A DNA stretch of 48,707 bases from a virus, in IMG/VR virus record IMGVR_UViG_3300033150_000139, positions 1-48,707 of that record. The stretch is one strand, 5' to 3'. A model generated the notes under the pieces. That model was given only the letters and a program-made list of their open reading frames with translations. It searched no databases and was not told where the DNA came from. The translations under genes were made by a program, and so were the position numbers. The number at the start of each line of letters is the position of its first letter. Position 1 is the stretch's first letter. Shown here one piece after another: positions 8,464 to 17,781 of the stretch.

Positions 8464-9903
8464 ATGAGTGTACAAGCCGTACCCGGTTTCGACTTACAAC
8501 CAAGTGCACAGAGAGTGCCGTTGAAGTCAAACTACATAGCTAACTTTGACTTTCTTAATCAGTATCTTCCTGATACTTATGAGAAGGAATTTGAGAGATA
8601 TGGAAATAGAACAATCTCCTCATTCTTAAGAATGGTAGGAGCAGAAATGCCTTCAAACTCTGACCTTATCAAATGGGCAGAACAAGGTAGATTACATACG
8701 AAATATGTTGACTGTACTACTGCAGCAGCTATCAATGACATCGAGTTTACATTAGCAGTAAACGATGCAGGTAACCCTGCTTTCACTGCTAGTAACTCTA
8801 TCGCTATTAGAGTTGGACAAACTGTAATGGTATCTGATAATGCAGGTGGTGGTTCAGTAAAGTGTATCGTAACTGAAGTAGATTATGCAGCTAAAACTTT
8901 CAAAGTTGCAACTTATCCTGATACAGGTATTCCTGTTGCAGGTGCAGGTGCGAAGTTTACTGTTTTCATTTATGGTTCTGAATTTAAAAAAGGAACTGAA
9001 GGAATGAAAAATTCTTTAGAAGCTGATGACTTCATCTTTGAAAATTCACCAATTATCATTAAAGATAAGTATGCAGTATCAGGTTCAGATATGGCTCAAA
9101 TCGGTTGGGTAGAAATTACAACTGAAAACGGAGCAAACGGATACCTATGGTATTTAAAGTCTGAGCACGAAACTAGACTTAGATTCGATGATTACCTAGA
9201 AACTGCAATGATTGAAGCAGTTCCTGCTGCAGCAGCAGGTGGTGTTGCTACTCAAACAGTAGCAGGTGCTGAAGATGTAGGTAACAAAGGTTCTGAAGGT
9301 ATCTTCTACGTTGTAGAAAACAGAGGAAACGTATGGGGTGGTGGTAACCCAACTACTCTAGCTGAGTGGGATACTGTTATTTCAAGACTTGACAAGCAAG
9401 GTGCGATTGAAGAAAACGTAGTTTTTGTTGATAGAGATTTCTCTTTTGACATTGACGATATGTTGGCTAAACAATCAAGCAATGCAGCAGGTGGTGTTTC
9501 TTACGGTCTATTTGACAACGAAAGAGAAATGGCATTGAACTTAGGATTTACAGGATTTAGGAGAGGTTACGACTTCTATAAGTCTGATTGGAAATACTTA
9601 AACGACCCAACAATGAGAGGTGGATTACCTACAGGTGCAGGGTCAGGTAGAGTTAACGGACTTTTAGTTCCTGCAGGTTCTACATCAGTATATGACCAAA
9701 TCTTAGGTAAAAACGCTAAGAGACCTTTCTTACACGTTAGATACCGTGCTTCTGAAACAGAAGATAGAAGATATAAAACTTGGATTACAGGTTCTGCAGG
9801 TGGAGCAGAAACTTCTAGCTTAGATGCTATGGAGGTTCACTTCTTATCTGAAAGAGCAGTATGTACTTTAGGTGCTAATAACTTCTTCTTGTTCCAAGAG
9901 TAA
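8464..9903 (+). CDS. Major capsid protein
   Basis: A 479-residue protein after the scaffold gene, with balanced composition and few cysteines, as expected of an HK97-fold shell protein. The N-terminal region (LNQYLPDTYEKEFERYGNRT, then SSFLRMVGAEMPSNSDLIKW) looks like the N-arm and start of the fold. From about residue 90 to 170 there is a beta-rich insertion (TASNSIAIRVGQTVMVSDN). The gene ends in a strong stem plus T-run terminator (9916-9950), typical for a highly expressed shell gene. No separate protease gene is adjacent. The codons are noticeably richer in GCA and TTA than those of the neighbours. Position is the main evidence. Confidence 0.8.
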   Translation: MSVQAVPGFDLQPSAQRVPLKSNYIANFDFLNQYLPDTYEKEFERYGNRTISSFLRMVGAEMPSNSDLIKWAEQGRLHTKYVDCTTAAAINDIEFTLAVNDAGNPAFTASNSIAIRVGQTVMVSDNAGGGSVKCIVTEVDYAAKTFKVATYPDTGIPVAGAGAKFTVFIYGSEFKKGTEGMKNSLEADDFIFENSPIIIKDKYAVSGSDMAQIGWVEITTENGANGYLWYLKSEHETRLRFDDYLETAMIEAVPAAAAGGVATQTVAGAEDVGNKGSEGIFYVVENRGNVWGGGNPTTLAEWDTVISRLDKQGAIEENVVFVDRDFSFDIDDMLAKQSSNAAGGVSYGLFDNEREMALNLGFTGFRRGYDFYKSDWKYLNDPTMRGGLPTGAGSGRVNGLLVPAGSTSVYDQILGKNAKRPFLHVRYRASETEDRRYKTWITGSAGGAETSSLDAMEVHFLSERAVCTLGANNFFLFQE

Positions 9904-9915
9904 GATGACTATATT

Positions 9916-9950
9916 GGGGGAGTGTCTTCAAAGACACTCCTCCTTTTTTT
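9916..9950 (+). terminator. Rho-independent terminator after the major capsid gene
   Basis: GGGGGA and TCCTCC flank one copy of the 16-bp palindrome, giving a stem of 13 base pairs around a CA centre, followed directly by seven or more T residues (9944-9950). It lies 12 bases after the capsid stop. It is the only palindrome copy that is followed by a T-run. Confidence 0.85.
9922..9937. repeat. 16-bp palindrome copy within the capsid terminator
   Basis: Exact copy in sense orientation, forming the inner part of the terminator stem at 9916-9950. Confidence 0.92.
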
Positions 9951-9974
9951 AACTTTAATTAAATTATAAATAAA

Positions 9975-10727
9975 ATGGCGAAAGCAAAAACAACTCAGTT
10001 TGTATCTAAGAGTTACAAATTGACAAGAGGAGTAGCACCTCTTTCCTTTATGCTACCTGTGAGACACACAAAAAGATTTTCACTATTACACTTTGATGAG
10101 AAAACCGGAACTAACCGAGAGTTACGTTACGCAAGAAACCAAAAATCTTGTTTTGTAGATGAGCAAGATAAAAATGCGTTACTTGAACCAATCATCTTTG
10201 AAGATGGTTTCTTATATGTTCCAAAAGAAAATCAAGTATTGCAAGAGTTTTTACACTATCATCCTTTAAACGGTAAAAAGTTTGTTGAGGTAGATAAAGC
10301 TAAAGATGCAGCAGAAGAAGTACAAGACCTTATGGTTGAAGCTGATGCATTGGTAGAAGCTAAAAAGCTAACTCTTGACCAACTTGAAAATGTATGTAGA
10401 GTATTGTTTGGTAAAGATGTATCAAATATGTCTACTGCAGAACTTAAAAGAGATGTATTAGTGTACGCTAGAAATAATCCTCAAGATTTCTTAGAAGTTA
10501 TTAATGACCCTGAACTAAAACTAATGGGTACTATTCAAAGATTCTTTGAAAACGGATTATTAAAAACTAGAAAGAGTGGAAAAGAAGTTTGGTATAATAC
10601 ACCAACTAATAAAACCAAAATGCTTAATGTACCATTCGGTGCTGAACCTTTAGATATGGTTGCACAATTCCTACAAGATGATGATGGTATTGAGGTTTTA
10701 AAACACTTAGAAACACTATTAGATTAA
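9975..10727 (+). CDS. Virion-associated protein of unknown function
   Basis: A 250-residue protein between the capsid gene terminator and a small gene with its own promoter. The N-terminal 100 residues are beta-rich (APLSFMLPVRHTKRFSLLHFD). A helical linker follows (KDAAEEVQDLMVEADALVEAKK), then a helical C-terminal part that includes GKDVSNMSTAELKRDVLVYARNNP. This middle motif resembles small helical SAP/Rho-N-like modules ('s.l..l......ls...L..dL'), though I would not assign that. Its place suggests a capsid decoration or head-completion protein. I do not recognise the family. Confidence 0.6.
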   Translation: MAKAKTTQFVSKSYKLTRGVAPLSFMLPVRHTKRFSLLHFDEKTGTNRELRYARNQKSCFVDEQDKNALLEPIIFEDGFLYVPKENQVLQEFLHYHPLNGKKFVEVDKAKDAAEEVQDLMVEADALVEAKKLTLDQLENVCRVLFGKDVSNMSTAELKRDVLVYARNNPQDFLEVINDPELKLMGTIQRFFENGLLKTRKSGKEVWYNTPTNKTKMLNVPFGAEPLDMVAQFLQDDDGIEVLKHLETLLD

Positions 10728-10731
10728 TTCT

Positions 10732-10739
10732 TATCTTTG
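10732..10739 (+). promoter_or_regulatory. Late promoter, -7 element
   Basis: TATCTTTG followed by TACTTT, 29 bases before the ATG at 10769. It shares the core TATCTTTGTA with four other late-strand sites. No TTTG at the -33 position. Confidence 0.65.
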
Positions 10740-10768
10740 TACTTTAATAACCATAAATTTTTTGCCTT

Positions 10769-11119
10769 ATGAGTAATATGAAAAAGTATTTAGAGATTCC
10801 TATGGTAGATGCTTCAGGACAAAAGCCTGAACCTGCTCCATCAAAACTAATGTGCATTGATACTTGGATGTATCTAGAGTACGATGCAACTTCACCTACA
10901 GAAAAATTATATGTACACCTTACAGGAGGTACACATAGACTTGTAATTGAAGGTGCTAAGTTTGATGCAGAACAGGGAGTAATTGATTTATTTGAAAAAG
11001 CAATGGTCGAGCACTATACAGAGCCTTGGGTTGATGTATCAAAACCATTAATCATACCTGTTAAGATGTTAGCAGCAGGTACATATATTGATTCAATTTC
11101 AATGCAACTTCTACCATAA
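10769..11119 (+). CDS. Small structural or accessory protein of unknown function
   Basis: A 116-residue protein with its own promoter upstream and a strong terminator downstream, so it is a one-gene transcription unit inside the head genes. Beta-rich segments (KLMCIDTWMYLEYDA, KLYVHLTGGTHRLVIEG, KPLIIPVKMLAAGTYIDSI) suggest a compact beta-sandwich, perhaps a capsid decoration protein. Independent expression at a high level would fit a protein present in many copies per virion. There is no direct evidence for function. The ATG at 10769 and the ATG three codons later are both possible starts. Confidence 0.6.
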   Translation: MSNMKKYLEIPMVDASGQKPEPAPSKLMCIDTWMYLEYDATSPTEKLYVHLTGGTHRLVIEGAKFDAEQGVIDLFEKAMVEHYTEPWVDVSKPLIIPVKMLAAGTYIDSISMQLLP

Positions 11120-11143
11120 ACTAGAATTAAACTAACCATAATT

Positions 11144-11180
11144 AAGAGACTCCTTCAAAAATGAAGGGGTCTTTTTTTTT
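11144..11180 (+). terminator. Rho-independent terminator
   Basis: An inverted repeat AGACTCCTTC / GAAGGGGTCT (one G-T wobble) with a loop of about six bases, extended by A/T pairs and ending in a run of nine or more T residues. It closes the 116-residue gene, and the following promoter starts four bases later. Confidence 0.9.
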
Positions 11181-11183
11181 CAT

Positions 11184-11191
11184 TATCTTTG
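11184..11191 (+). promoter_or_regulatory. Late promoter, -7 element, start of the connector and tail operon
   Basis: TATCTTTG followed by TATAAA lies directly after the T-run of the terminator and 16 bases before the ATG at 11208. The leader would be only about ten bases long. Confidence 0.75.
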
Positions 11192-11207
11192 TATAAAAGA
11201 ATTACAG

Positions 11208-12176
11208 ATGATAAATTCAGTTAGACAAACAGTGATGTCCGTACTGAATAAGAATAATTACGGATACATATCCCCATCTGACTTTAACTTATTTGCTAAA
11301 CAAGCACAGTTAGATTTATTTGAAAATTATTTTTATTCGTACAACTATCAACTTGTAAAAGAAAATGCGAGACAGTCGGGTACTGAGTATGCTGATATAA
11401 GTAAGGGATTAGAGGAAGTAATAAATACGTTTTCAGAAACTAAATTTTTATTTCATCAATATAATAATAGGTTTTTTACACCAAGTATAACAACCACTCA
11501 AGATGATTATTATTTACTTAATAAAGTATTGGTGCATACTAAGCAATTAGCTAGTGGTAATAACACTGCTTTACAAATAGCAAGTTTAATAGATAACACT
11601 GCAACATTTATTGCAGATGGTGTACAGGTTGGTGATATAGTAGTGAACTTATCATCTAACCCACCTGCAGTTGGATATGTAGGTGAGGTTGTTAGTGACA
11701 CTGAACTTGGATTAGTTGACTATAATGGAAATCCATTTGATACTTTTATAAATCCAATGATGCAGTATTTGGTTTATGCTCAAAATCCTGTTAAGGAAGC
11801 AGAGAAGGTAACCAACAGTAAGATTACAATGCTTAACAACTCTTTGTTAACAAGACCTAATCTTATGTTCCCTGCATATAGCCATCAAGAACCAACACTG
11901 TCTTTGTTTCCTGAATCTATTAATAAGTTAGGAGCAGTTGAGTGTCAATATATTAGATTCCCTAAAGAACCTAAATGGACTTATGTAGAACTTGTAAGTG
12001 GTGAGCCTTCGTTTAATCAGAGTGCTTCAGATTACCAAGACTTTGAATTACCTCACGATGATGAGCCAAACTTGGTAAATAAAATTTTACAGTATGCAGG
12101 TATGTCAATTAGAGAAATGTCTGCAGCACAATTTGGTGGAGCAGAGGAAGCTAAGAATATGCAAACAGAGAAATAA
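11208..12176 (+). CDS. Putative head-tail connector protein
   Basis: A 322-residue protein, first in the operon that follows the head genes. The N-terminal helical segment (SVRQTVMSVLNKNNYGYISPSDFNLFAKQAQLDLFENYF) resembles adaptor proteins that bind the portal of short-tailed phages, in which helices pack under the ring. A central beta-rich insertion (about residues 105-190) contains repeated VGDIVVNLSS-type strands. The stop is three bases from the next ATG. The connector role is inferred from order (portal, capsid, connector, tail) and helical N-terminus. There is no diagnostic motif. Confidence 0.5.
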   Translation: MINSVRQTVMSVLNKNNYGYISPSDFNLFAKQAQLDLFENYFYSYNYQLVKENARQSGTEYADISKGLEEVINTFSETKFLFHQYNNRFFTPSITTTQDDYYLLNKVLVHTKQLASGNNTALQIASLIDNTATFIADGVQVGDIVVNLSSNPPAVGYVGEVVSDTELGLVDYNGNPFDTFINPMMQYLVYAQNPVKEAEKVTNSKITMLNNSLLTRPNLMFPAYSHQEPTLSLFPESINKLGAVECQYIRFPKEPKWTYVELVSGEPSFNQSASDYQDFELPHDDEPNLVNKILQYAGMSIREMSAAQFGGAEEAKNMQTEK

Positions 12177-12178
12177 TT

Positions 12179-13102
12179 ATGAGTTATATAAGTCAATATC
12201 AGTATTACGAGAATGCAGGTAACCCACCTGAGAATGCAAATTGGGGTTCATACCAATATGTTTCTTTGGAAGATATAGTTAACAATTTTATGTTAATGTA
12301 TCAGGGTAACCACAGTCTTGTAAATAACGAAGAAAGGTATAAGATTTTATTCCACGCAAAACGTGCAATTCAAGAATTAAATTACGATGCCTTTAAAGAA
12401 ATAAAAATATTAGAACTTAGTGTGTGTGACACATTAAGATATGTGCTACCATCTGACTATGTAAATTGGGTTAGAGTTTCTATGTATAGAGATGGCTTAT
12501 TAATGCCTCTTACAGAAAACATACAGACCAATTGGTCTTCTGCGTACTTACAAGATAATGAATGTAGAATCTTATTTGATTTAGATGGTAATGCTTTATC
12601 ACCTCAATTTTCAGACATTGATTACGATAGAATAAAAGGTCAAAAGCAAAGTATTTATTTAAACCAAAACTCTGAATACTACGGTAGGGCAGGTTGGTGT
12701 ATTGATGGTGCTTGGTACTTTGAATATGGTATTGGAGCACGTTACGGATTGAATACAGAAACTGCCAATGCTAATCCCACTTTCAAAATAAATCCCAAAG
12801 GTGGTGTTATTAATTTTAGTTCAGGAATGGCAGGTGAGTTGTGTATTCTTGAGTATGTCTCAGATGGTATGGAAAATGGTGATGACAGTTTAGTTACTGT
12901 AAATAAACTATTTGAAAAATACATCTATGCTGCAATTGAATTTGAAATATTAAGTTCAAAGGTTGGAGTGCAAGAGTACATAGTTGCGAGGTCTAGAAAG
13001 AAAAGAGCAGCTTTGCTTAGAAACGCAAAAATTAGAATTAGTAATATACATCCCGGTAGACTCTTAATGAATATGAGAGGAAAGGATAAGTGGATTAAAT
13101 AA
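12179..13102 (+). CDS. Putative head-tail adaptor / tail tubular protein A-like
   Basis: A 307-residue protein. The early segment SLEDIVNNFMLMYQGNHSLVNNEERYKILFHAKRAIQELNYDAFKEIK is an all-helical region of the kind seen in P22 gp4-like and T7 gp11-like adaptors. The middle is beta-rich with many tyrosines and tryptophans (RYVLPSDYVNWVRVSM), and the C-terminal helices are basic (RSRKKRAALLRNAKIR). These proteins seal the portal and connect to the tail nozzle. It is followed almost directly by the giant 1555-residue tail gene. The match is by architecture and order. Confidence 0.55.
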   Translation: MSYISQYQYYENAGNPPENANWGSYQYVSLEDIVNNFMLMYQGNHSLVNNEERYKILFHAKRAIQELNYDAFKEIKILELSVCDTLRYVLPSDYVNWVRVSMYRDGLLMPLTENIQTNWSSAYLQDNECRILFDLDGNALSPQFSDIDYDRIKGQKQSIYLNQNSEYYGRAGWCIDGAWYFEYGIGARYGLNTETANANPTFKINPKGGVINFSSGMAGELCILEYVSDGMENGDDSLVTVNKLFEKYIYAAIEFEILSSKVGVQEYIVARSRKKRAALLRNAKIRISNIHPGRLLMNMRGKDKWIK

Positions 13103-13103
13103 T

Positions 13104-16100
13104 ATGGCAAACTTAACAAGGAACTTTACTCAAGGTAAAATGAACAAAATGGTGGATGAACGACTCGTGCCAAATGGCGAGTACGTTGATGCACTTAATG
13201 TTCGTATGGGTTCTACTGAAGGTGCTGAAATAGGAGTAATCGAAAACTCAAAAGGTAATCTTAAAGTAACGACATTACAATATAATGGGGAAGAACTATC
13301 TAGTCAAGCTAGATGTATTGGTGCTTTTGAAGATGGTGCAAATGAAACTATTTATTGGATGGTTCACGACCCAAACTTTACAAGTAGTAATACAGGTAAA
13401 TTAGACCTTGTAGTTTCTTGGAATGCAAACAATAACATTGTAGTATATCATCTTATTAGTATGGATGATGGTGGTGGTGTTAATACCACTCTTAACTTCA
13501 ATGAATTATATCTGCATACAGGTATAGATTTAGTAGATAATAAACTTTTATTTTTTACAGACAACCTAAACGCACCTAGAAAAATAAATGTACAAAAGAA
13601 TTACCCTGACCCTGATGGTAGTGGAGTTGATGGATTCTTAGCTGAAGACATATTGGTTATTAAAAAACCACCTTTATCTCCACCGGGTATACAACTAATA
13701 CAAACAGGGAGTCAAGAAAACTTTTTAGAAGAAAGATTTATATGTTTTGCTTATAGATATAGATATGATGATGACGAATATTCAGCTACATCTATATTTA
13801 CTAGACCTGCGTTTTCACCGGGTACATTTTTATTTTCAGGAGAGAGTTACCTAAATGAAGGTATGACTAACCTATACAACACTGCACTTGTTACTTTCAA
13901 TACAGGTGGTCCTTTAGTTAAAGGTGTTGACTTGTTATTTAAAGAGGCAAACAGTCCTGTAATTAAAGTTATTGAAAAGCTTAATAAAAGTGAGCAAGGT
14001 TATACTGATTTTCAAAATGTAACTTACTCATTTACTAATAGTAAAATATTTACAATTTTATCTGAAGCTGAGATTCTCAGATTGTATGATAATGTTCCAA
14101 GGTTTGCTCAAGCACAAACCTTAATGGGTAACCGTTTGATGTACGGTAACTATGTTGAGGGTTACGATTTAATAAATTATTTAGGTAATCCTGTAAGATT
14201 AGACTTCACCACTGAAAAAGTAACAGAGTCTTTTGAGGCTATTAATATAGAAAGTGATTTACAAACAACTGAGTATACAATTCAAGGAGTTGTCAATGTA
14301 GCTGAGTCTAAAGCAGAATTTGATTTTGGAGCAATAGATTTAGTAGAAGGTGCAACAGTTACTTTAATTGTAGATTTTGAACACGACCAATTTTCAGGTG
14401 CAAACCCACCGACAGAGACTAACGAAGAACAGTCTTTACAATTTACATTTACCATTCTTCAAAATTACAATACTGTTTTTGAATGGATTAACGATGCTGC
14501 AACAGTAGCACAAATAGGTACTTCACTTCCCGGTGGTAATATACAACCTATGGTGGATAGGGAAGAAGGCTCTACAATGTCTGATGCTTACAACAGAATA
14601 TGGAAAGCTGACTTAGATGGAACTGCACTTATATATCAGAGTGGTATATCTGCAATCGAACAAGCTATTCAAGTTGATAGCACTGCAGGTTCAAGTGTAG
14701 TTACTTTTACATTTCCTGCAGTACAGTATGCTGATAATATAACTACACCAACTCAAATAAACACAGAGTATTTTAAGATAGCATCTGCAGAAGCTGACTA
14801 TAGTAAGTTGGGTTCAGGTGAAAGTTTACATAGCAATAGAGGCTATGAGATTGGTATGATATATATGGATGAGTTTGGTCGTTCTACTCCTGCATTGGTT
14901 AGTGAGTTTAACGCACAACAATTTATATGTGATGATTCAGATACTGCTAATAGTATATATGTAAATATTCCTGAGTCACAATTAGCACCTGAGTGGGCAA
15001 CACGATACAAGTTTGCAATAAAACCTGACAGAGAATCTTACGATACTATATTTTCAAGTATATTTTTTAATGACCCTGAAACACAAGAGACTTACTTTTT
15101 ATTAGAAGGAGAAAACTCTCAAAAGATTACAGACGGTCAAAGGCTAATTGTAAAAAGAGATGCAGATGGTCCTACATCAGGATGTGTCTTTGCAACGGTT
15201 TTACAAAAAGAAGCAAAAGAAAAAGATTTTTTAGATATACCATCTGAAGCAGACCCTTCGGAAAACTTACCAATTCCTTCAGGAACATATATGAAGATTA
15301 GACCAAATTCATTTAGTACCGAACAAGGAGAAAATGCTATTGTAGATTTTGGGTGTAAGCAAACCACAGAAAAAGATTCAGGTGATTATCCTTTAGTTAC
15401 ATACCCTGTAAATTTAAACGTAGCAGACCCTAACATAGCAGGTTCGTCTTACACAGATTACACAATACCTGCTAACTCAAGAATTGTTTTTGATATTAAA
15501 GTTGAAAGAAAAGGGTCAGGTAATAAGTGTGAGGGAAGAAGATGGGATTTTGAAAGAACACTTACTGCATCTCAAGACTATGATAATTTTATGGATTGGT
15601 TTGAAGGGGATAATGTAGATGATGCAATAGAAACTTTAGGTGTGAGTTCTATTGGTAATCCCGGTTCAGGTTGTGACTTTACTGTTGAGTATTTAGGTGA
15701 ACAAGTTAATCAAACCTTACCCGGTAATCTTTGTATTATATACTTTGGCTTTTATAGAAACCCTACTACTAACCAATTAAAGTTTATGGGTAGAGGTACT
15801 AGAGCCTGTGGTAGTAGTAAAAAGAGAAGGTCTGTAATTCGTATGTGTATTACTGTATTTAGAGCAGACAATACTTGTATTTTTGAAAGTGAGCCATTAG
15901 ATGCTTCACCTGACGTATGGTATGAAGGTGAGGAGTCATTCCAAATCAACAAAGGAACTAACAACTGTTTATATACTATTGAAAATGATGATATAAACGA
16001 TGTAGTGTTTAACTATATAGACATAGATGGACAACCACAAGAAATACTTATTTTGGGTAGAGGAACTGCAGGTTCAGGAACTACAGTAACTTTTGTAGCC

Positions 16101-17771
16101 GAATGTGGTAGTGCACAACTAAACCCAACTACACCACCTGTTGACCCTTCAGATATAAATGTTGGTCAACAAACTTTAACACCGGGTCTGCACTTGGGTA
16201 ACATCCAAAACCAAACAGATAGCCAACCTGCTATATGTGATACCAAGTTTTTTAATTGTTATGCATTTGGTAATGGTGTAGAGAGTTACAGGATTCGTGA
16301 TAGTATTTTAGGAAAAGACTTTCAATTAGGAAACAGAGTTACATCAACTCAAGCAATTGATTACAAAGAAATAAGAAGATTTGCAGATATAACATACAGT
16401 GGTGTATTTAATGATGAATCAAACGTAAATAAATTAAATGAGTTCAACTTTGGCTTACTTAATTTTAAAGCCTTAGAAGAATCATTTGGACCAATACAAA
16501 AGTTATTTGCTAGAGAGACAGACGTACTTACTTTACAAGAAGATAAAATATCTTATGTATTAGCAGGTAAGAACTTGTTATCGGATGCAGGTACAGGAAA
16601 CTTATTACAATCAGTACCTGAAGTATTAGGAACACAAATCGCAAGAATTGAGGAGTTTGGTATTAGCCACAATCCTGAAAGCTTTGCACAGTGGGGTCCG
16701 GATAAATATTTCACAGATGCAAAAAGAGGTTCGGTATTAAAACTAAGTGGTACAAGTTATCAAAACGATAGCCTTGAAACTATTTCAGGTTACGGTATGA
16801 GAACTTGGTTTAGAGATTTATTTAATGTAGAGTTTGAAACTCAAAAGCTAGGAGGGTTTGACCCTTATATGAATGAGTTTGTATTAACCTCTAACCAACA
16901 ATTAGTTCCTATAGAAATACCTTGTACGGCTTGTGGTATTACACAAGAAATAACTATTACACCAAATCAAAGTTTTGATGTGTGTTTTGAAATGGGTACA
17001 TCAATTGGACCTTTAGATGTTTCTTGGAGTTCTGTTACAACATCAGGTATGTTTGATGTTGAGGTTACCTACGCAGGTACTACGCAAAATGCTGACAACC
17101 AAACAGGACCGGGTAGTATTACTGTAAATAAAAATAGTCAAAGTATAACAGAGGTTTCAGTTAAGATAACTCCTGTTGGAAGTTCTATAACTACCTTAAC
17201 ATTATCTGTTGAATGTCCTGATGCTAAAACATTAACTGTTGTTGATGTGGTATTGACAGGTGCTAACGAAGCATTTGAAACCATACATACACAGAAAAGA
17301 TTTTATGCTCCACCTTTCCCCGGTGGCTATCAATCACCACTTACAACTACGTTTGTACAGTTTGATGATGGTGCAGGTAACCCAATACTTAGTTACTATG
17401 CAAGTCAAACAGGTGAGCAGGGTCAGGGAGCAATACCAAGTACAGGAGACCAACAAGATTTAGTTTGGGCAAAATGGCAGGGTGATACGGCAACTTGGGA
17501 TAATAACTCTAATAGATTTAGATACCTAAGAACAAGTGTAAATTATGCTCAAACATCTCCTGCAATGCAGCAGCTTGTAAGTGCATCTACTCCTATGGCA
17601 ACGGTAGAGGTTACACCGGGTGAGTATTACAAAGGTAACTTTACAGTTCCTTCAGGAAATGATGGAGACTATTTGTATTTAATATGGGATTTGAGAAAAC
17701 CAACAACAATAGATTTATGTTCAGGACAAGATATATTAACTGCTTGTTGTTGTATACAAACACCGGAATAA
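13104..17771 (+). CDS. Large tail protein, tail tubular protein B / nozzle-like
   Basis: A 1555-residue protein. The beginning, GKMNKMVDERLVPNGEYVDALNVRMGST, matches the start of many podovirus tail nozzle or stabilisation proteins ('..DerL.p.geY.da.Nv......'), which form a beta-propeller tube below the adaptor. The rest is almost all beta, with a Gly/Asp/Asn-rich composition. The C-terminal 600 residues carry additional beta-sandwich-like repeats (TITPNQSFDVCFEMG, SVKITPVGSSITTLTLSVEC). The last residues contain a cysteine cluster, ILTACCCIQTPE, unusual for a virion protein. It is about twice the length of T7 gp12, so extra domains may serve as host contact modules. Confidence 0.6.
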   Translation: MANLTRNFTQGKMNKMVDERLVPNGEYVDALNVRMGSTEGAEIGVIENSKGNLKVTTLQYNGEELSSQARCIGAFEDGANETIYWMVHDPNFTSSNTGKLDLVVSWNANNNIVVYHLISMDDGGGVNTTLNFNELYLHTGIDLVDNKLLFFTDNLNAPRKINVQKNYPDPDGSGVDGFLAEDILVIKKPPLSPPGIQLIQTGSQENFLEERFICFAYRYRYDDDEYSATSIFTRPAFSPGTFLFSGESYLNEGMTNLYNTALVTFNTGGPLVKGVDLLFKEANSPVIKVIEKLNKSEQGYTDFQNVTYSFTNSKIFTILSEAEILRLYDNVPRFAQAQTLMGNRLMYGNYVEGYDLINYLGNPVRLDFTTEKVTESFEAINIESDLQTTEYTIQGVVNVAESKAEFDFGAIDLVEGATVTLIVDFEHDQFSGANPPTETNEEQSLQFTFTILQNYNTVFEWINDAATVAQIGTSLPGGNIQPMVDREEGSTMSDAYNRIWKADLDGTALIYQSGISAIEQAIQVDSTAGSSVVTFTFPAVQYADNITTPTQINTEYFKIASAEADYSKLGSGESLHSNRGYEIGMIYMDEFGRSTPALVSEFNAQQFICDDSDTANSIYVNIPESQLAPEWATRYKFAIKPDRESYDTIFSSIFFNDPETQETYFLLEGENSQKITDGQRLIVKRDADGPTSGCVFATVLQKEAKEKDFLDIPSEADPSENLPIPSGTYMKIRPNSFSTEQGENAIVDFGCKQTTEKDSGDYPLVTYPVNLNVADPNIAGSSYTDYTIPANSRIVFDIKVERKGSGNKCEGRRWDFERTLTASQDYDNFMDWFEGDNVDDAIETLGVSSIGNPGSGCDFTVEYLGEQVNQTLPGNLCIIYFGFYRNPTTNQLKFMGRGTRACGSSKKRRSVIRMCITVFRADNTCIFESEPLDASPDVWYEGEESFQINKGTNNCLYTIENDDINDVVFNYIDIDGQPQEILILGRGTAGSGTTVTFVAECGSAQLNPTTPPVDPSDINVGQQTLTPGLHLGNIQNQTDSQPAICDTKFFNCYAFGNGVESYRIRDSILGKDFQLGNRVTSTQAIDYKEIRRFADITYSGVFNDESNVNKLNEFNFGLLNFKALEESFGPIQKLFARETDVLTLQEDKISYVLAGKNLLSDAGTGNLLQSVPEVLGTQIARIEEFGISHNPESFAQWGPDKYFTDAKRGSVLKLSGTSYQNDSLETISGYGMRTWFRDLFNVEFETQKLGGFDPYMNEFVLTSNQQLVPIEIPCTACGITQEITITPNQSFDVCFEMGTSIGPLDVSWSSVTTSGMFDVEVTYAGTTQNADNQTGPGSITVNKNSQSITEVSVKITPVGSSITTLTLSVECPDAKTLTVVDVVLTGANEAFETIHTQKRFYAPPFPGGYQSPLTTTFVQFDDGAGNPILSYYASQTGEQGQGAIPSTGDQQDLVWAKWQGDTATWDNNSNRFRYLRTSVNYAQTSPAMQQLVSASTPMATVEVTPGEYYKGNFTVPSGNDGDYLYLIWDLRKPTTIDLCSGQDILTACCCIQTPE

Positions 17772-17781
17772 AAATTTAATT

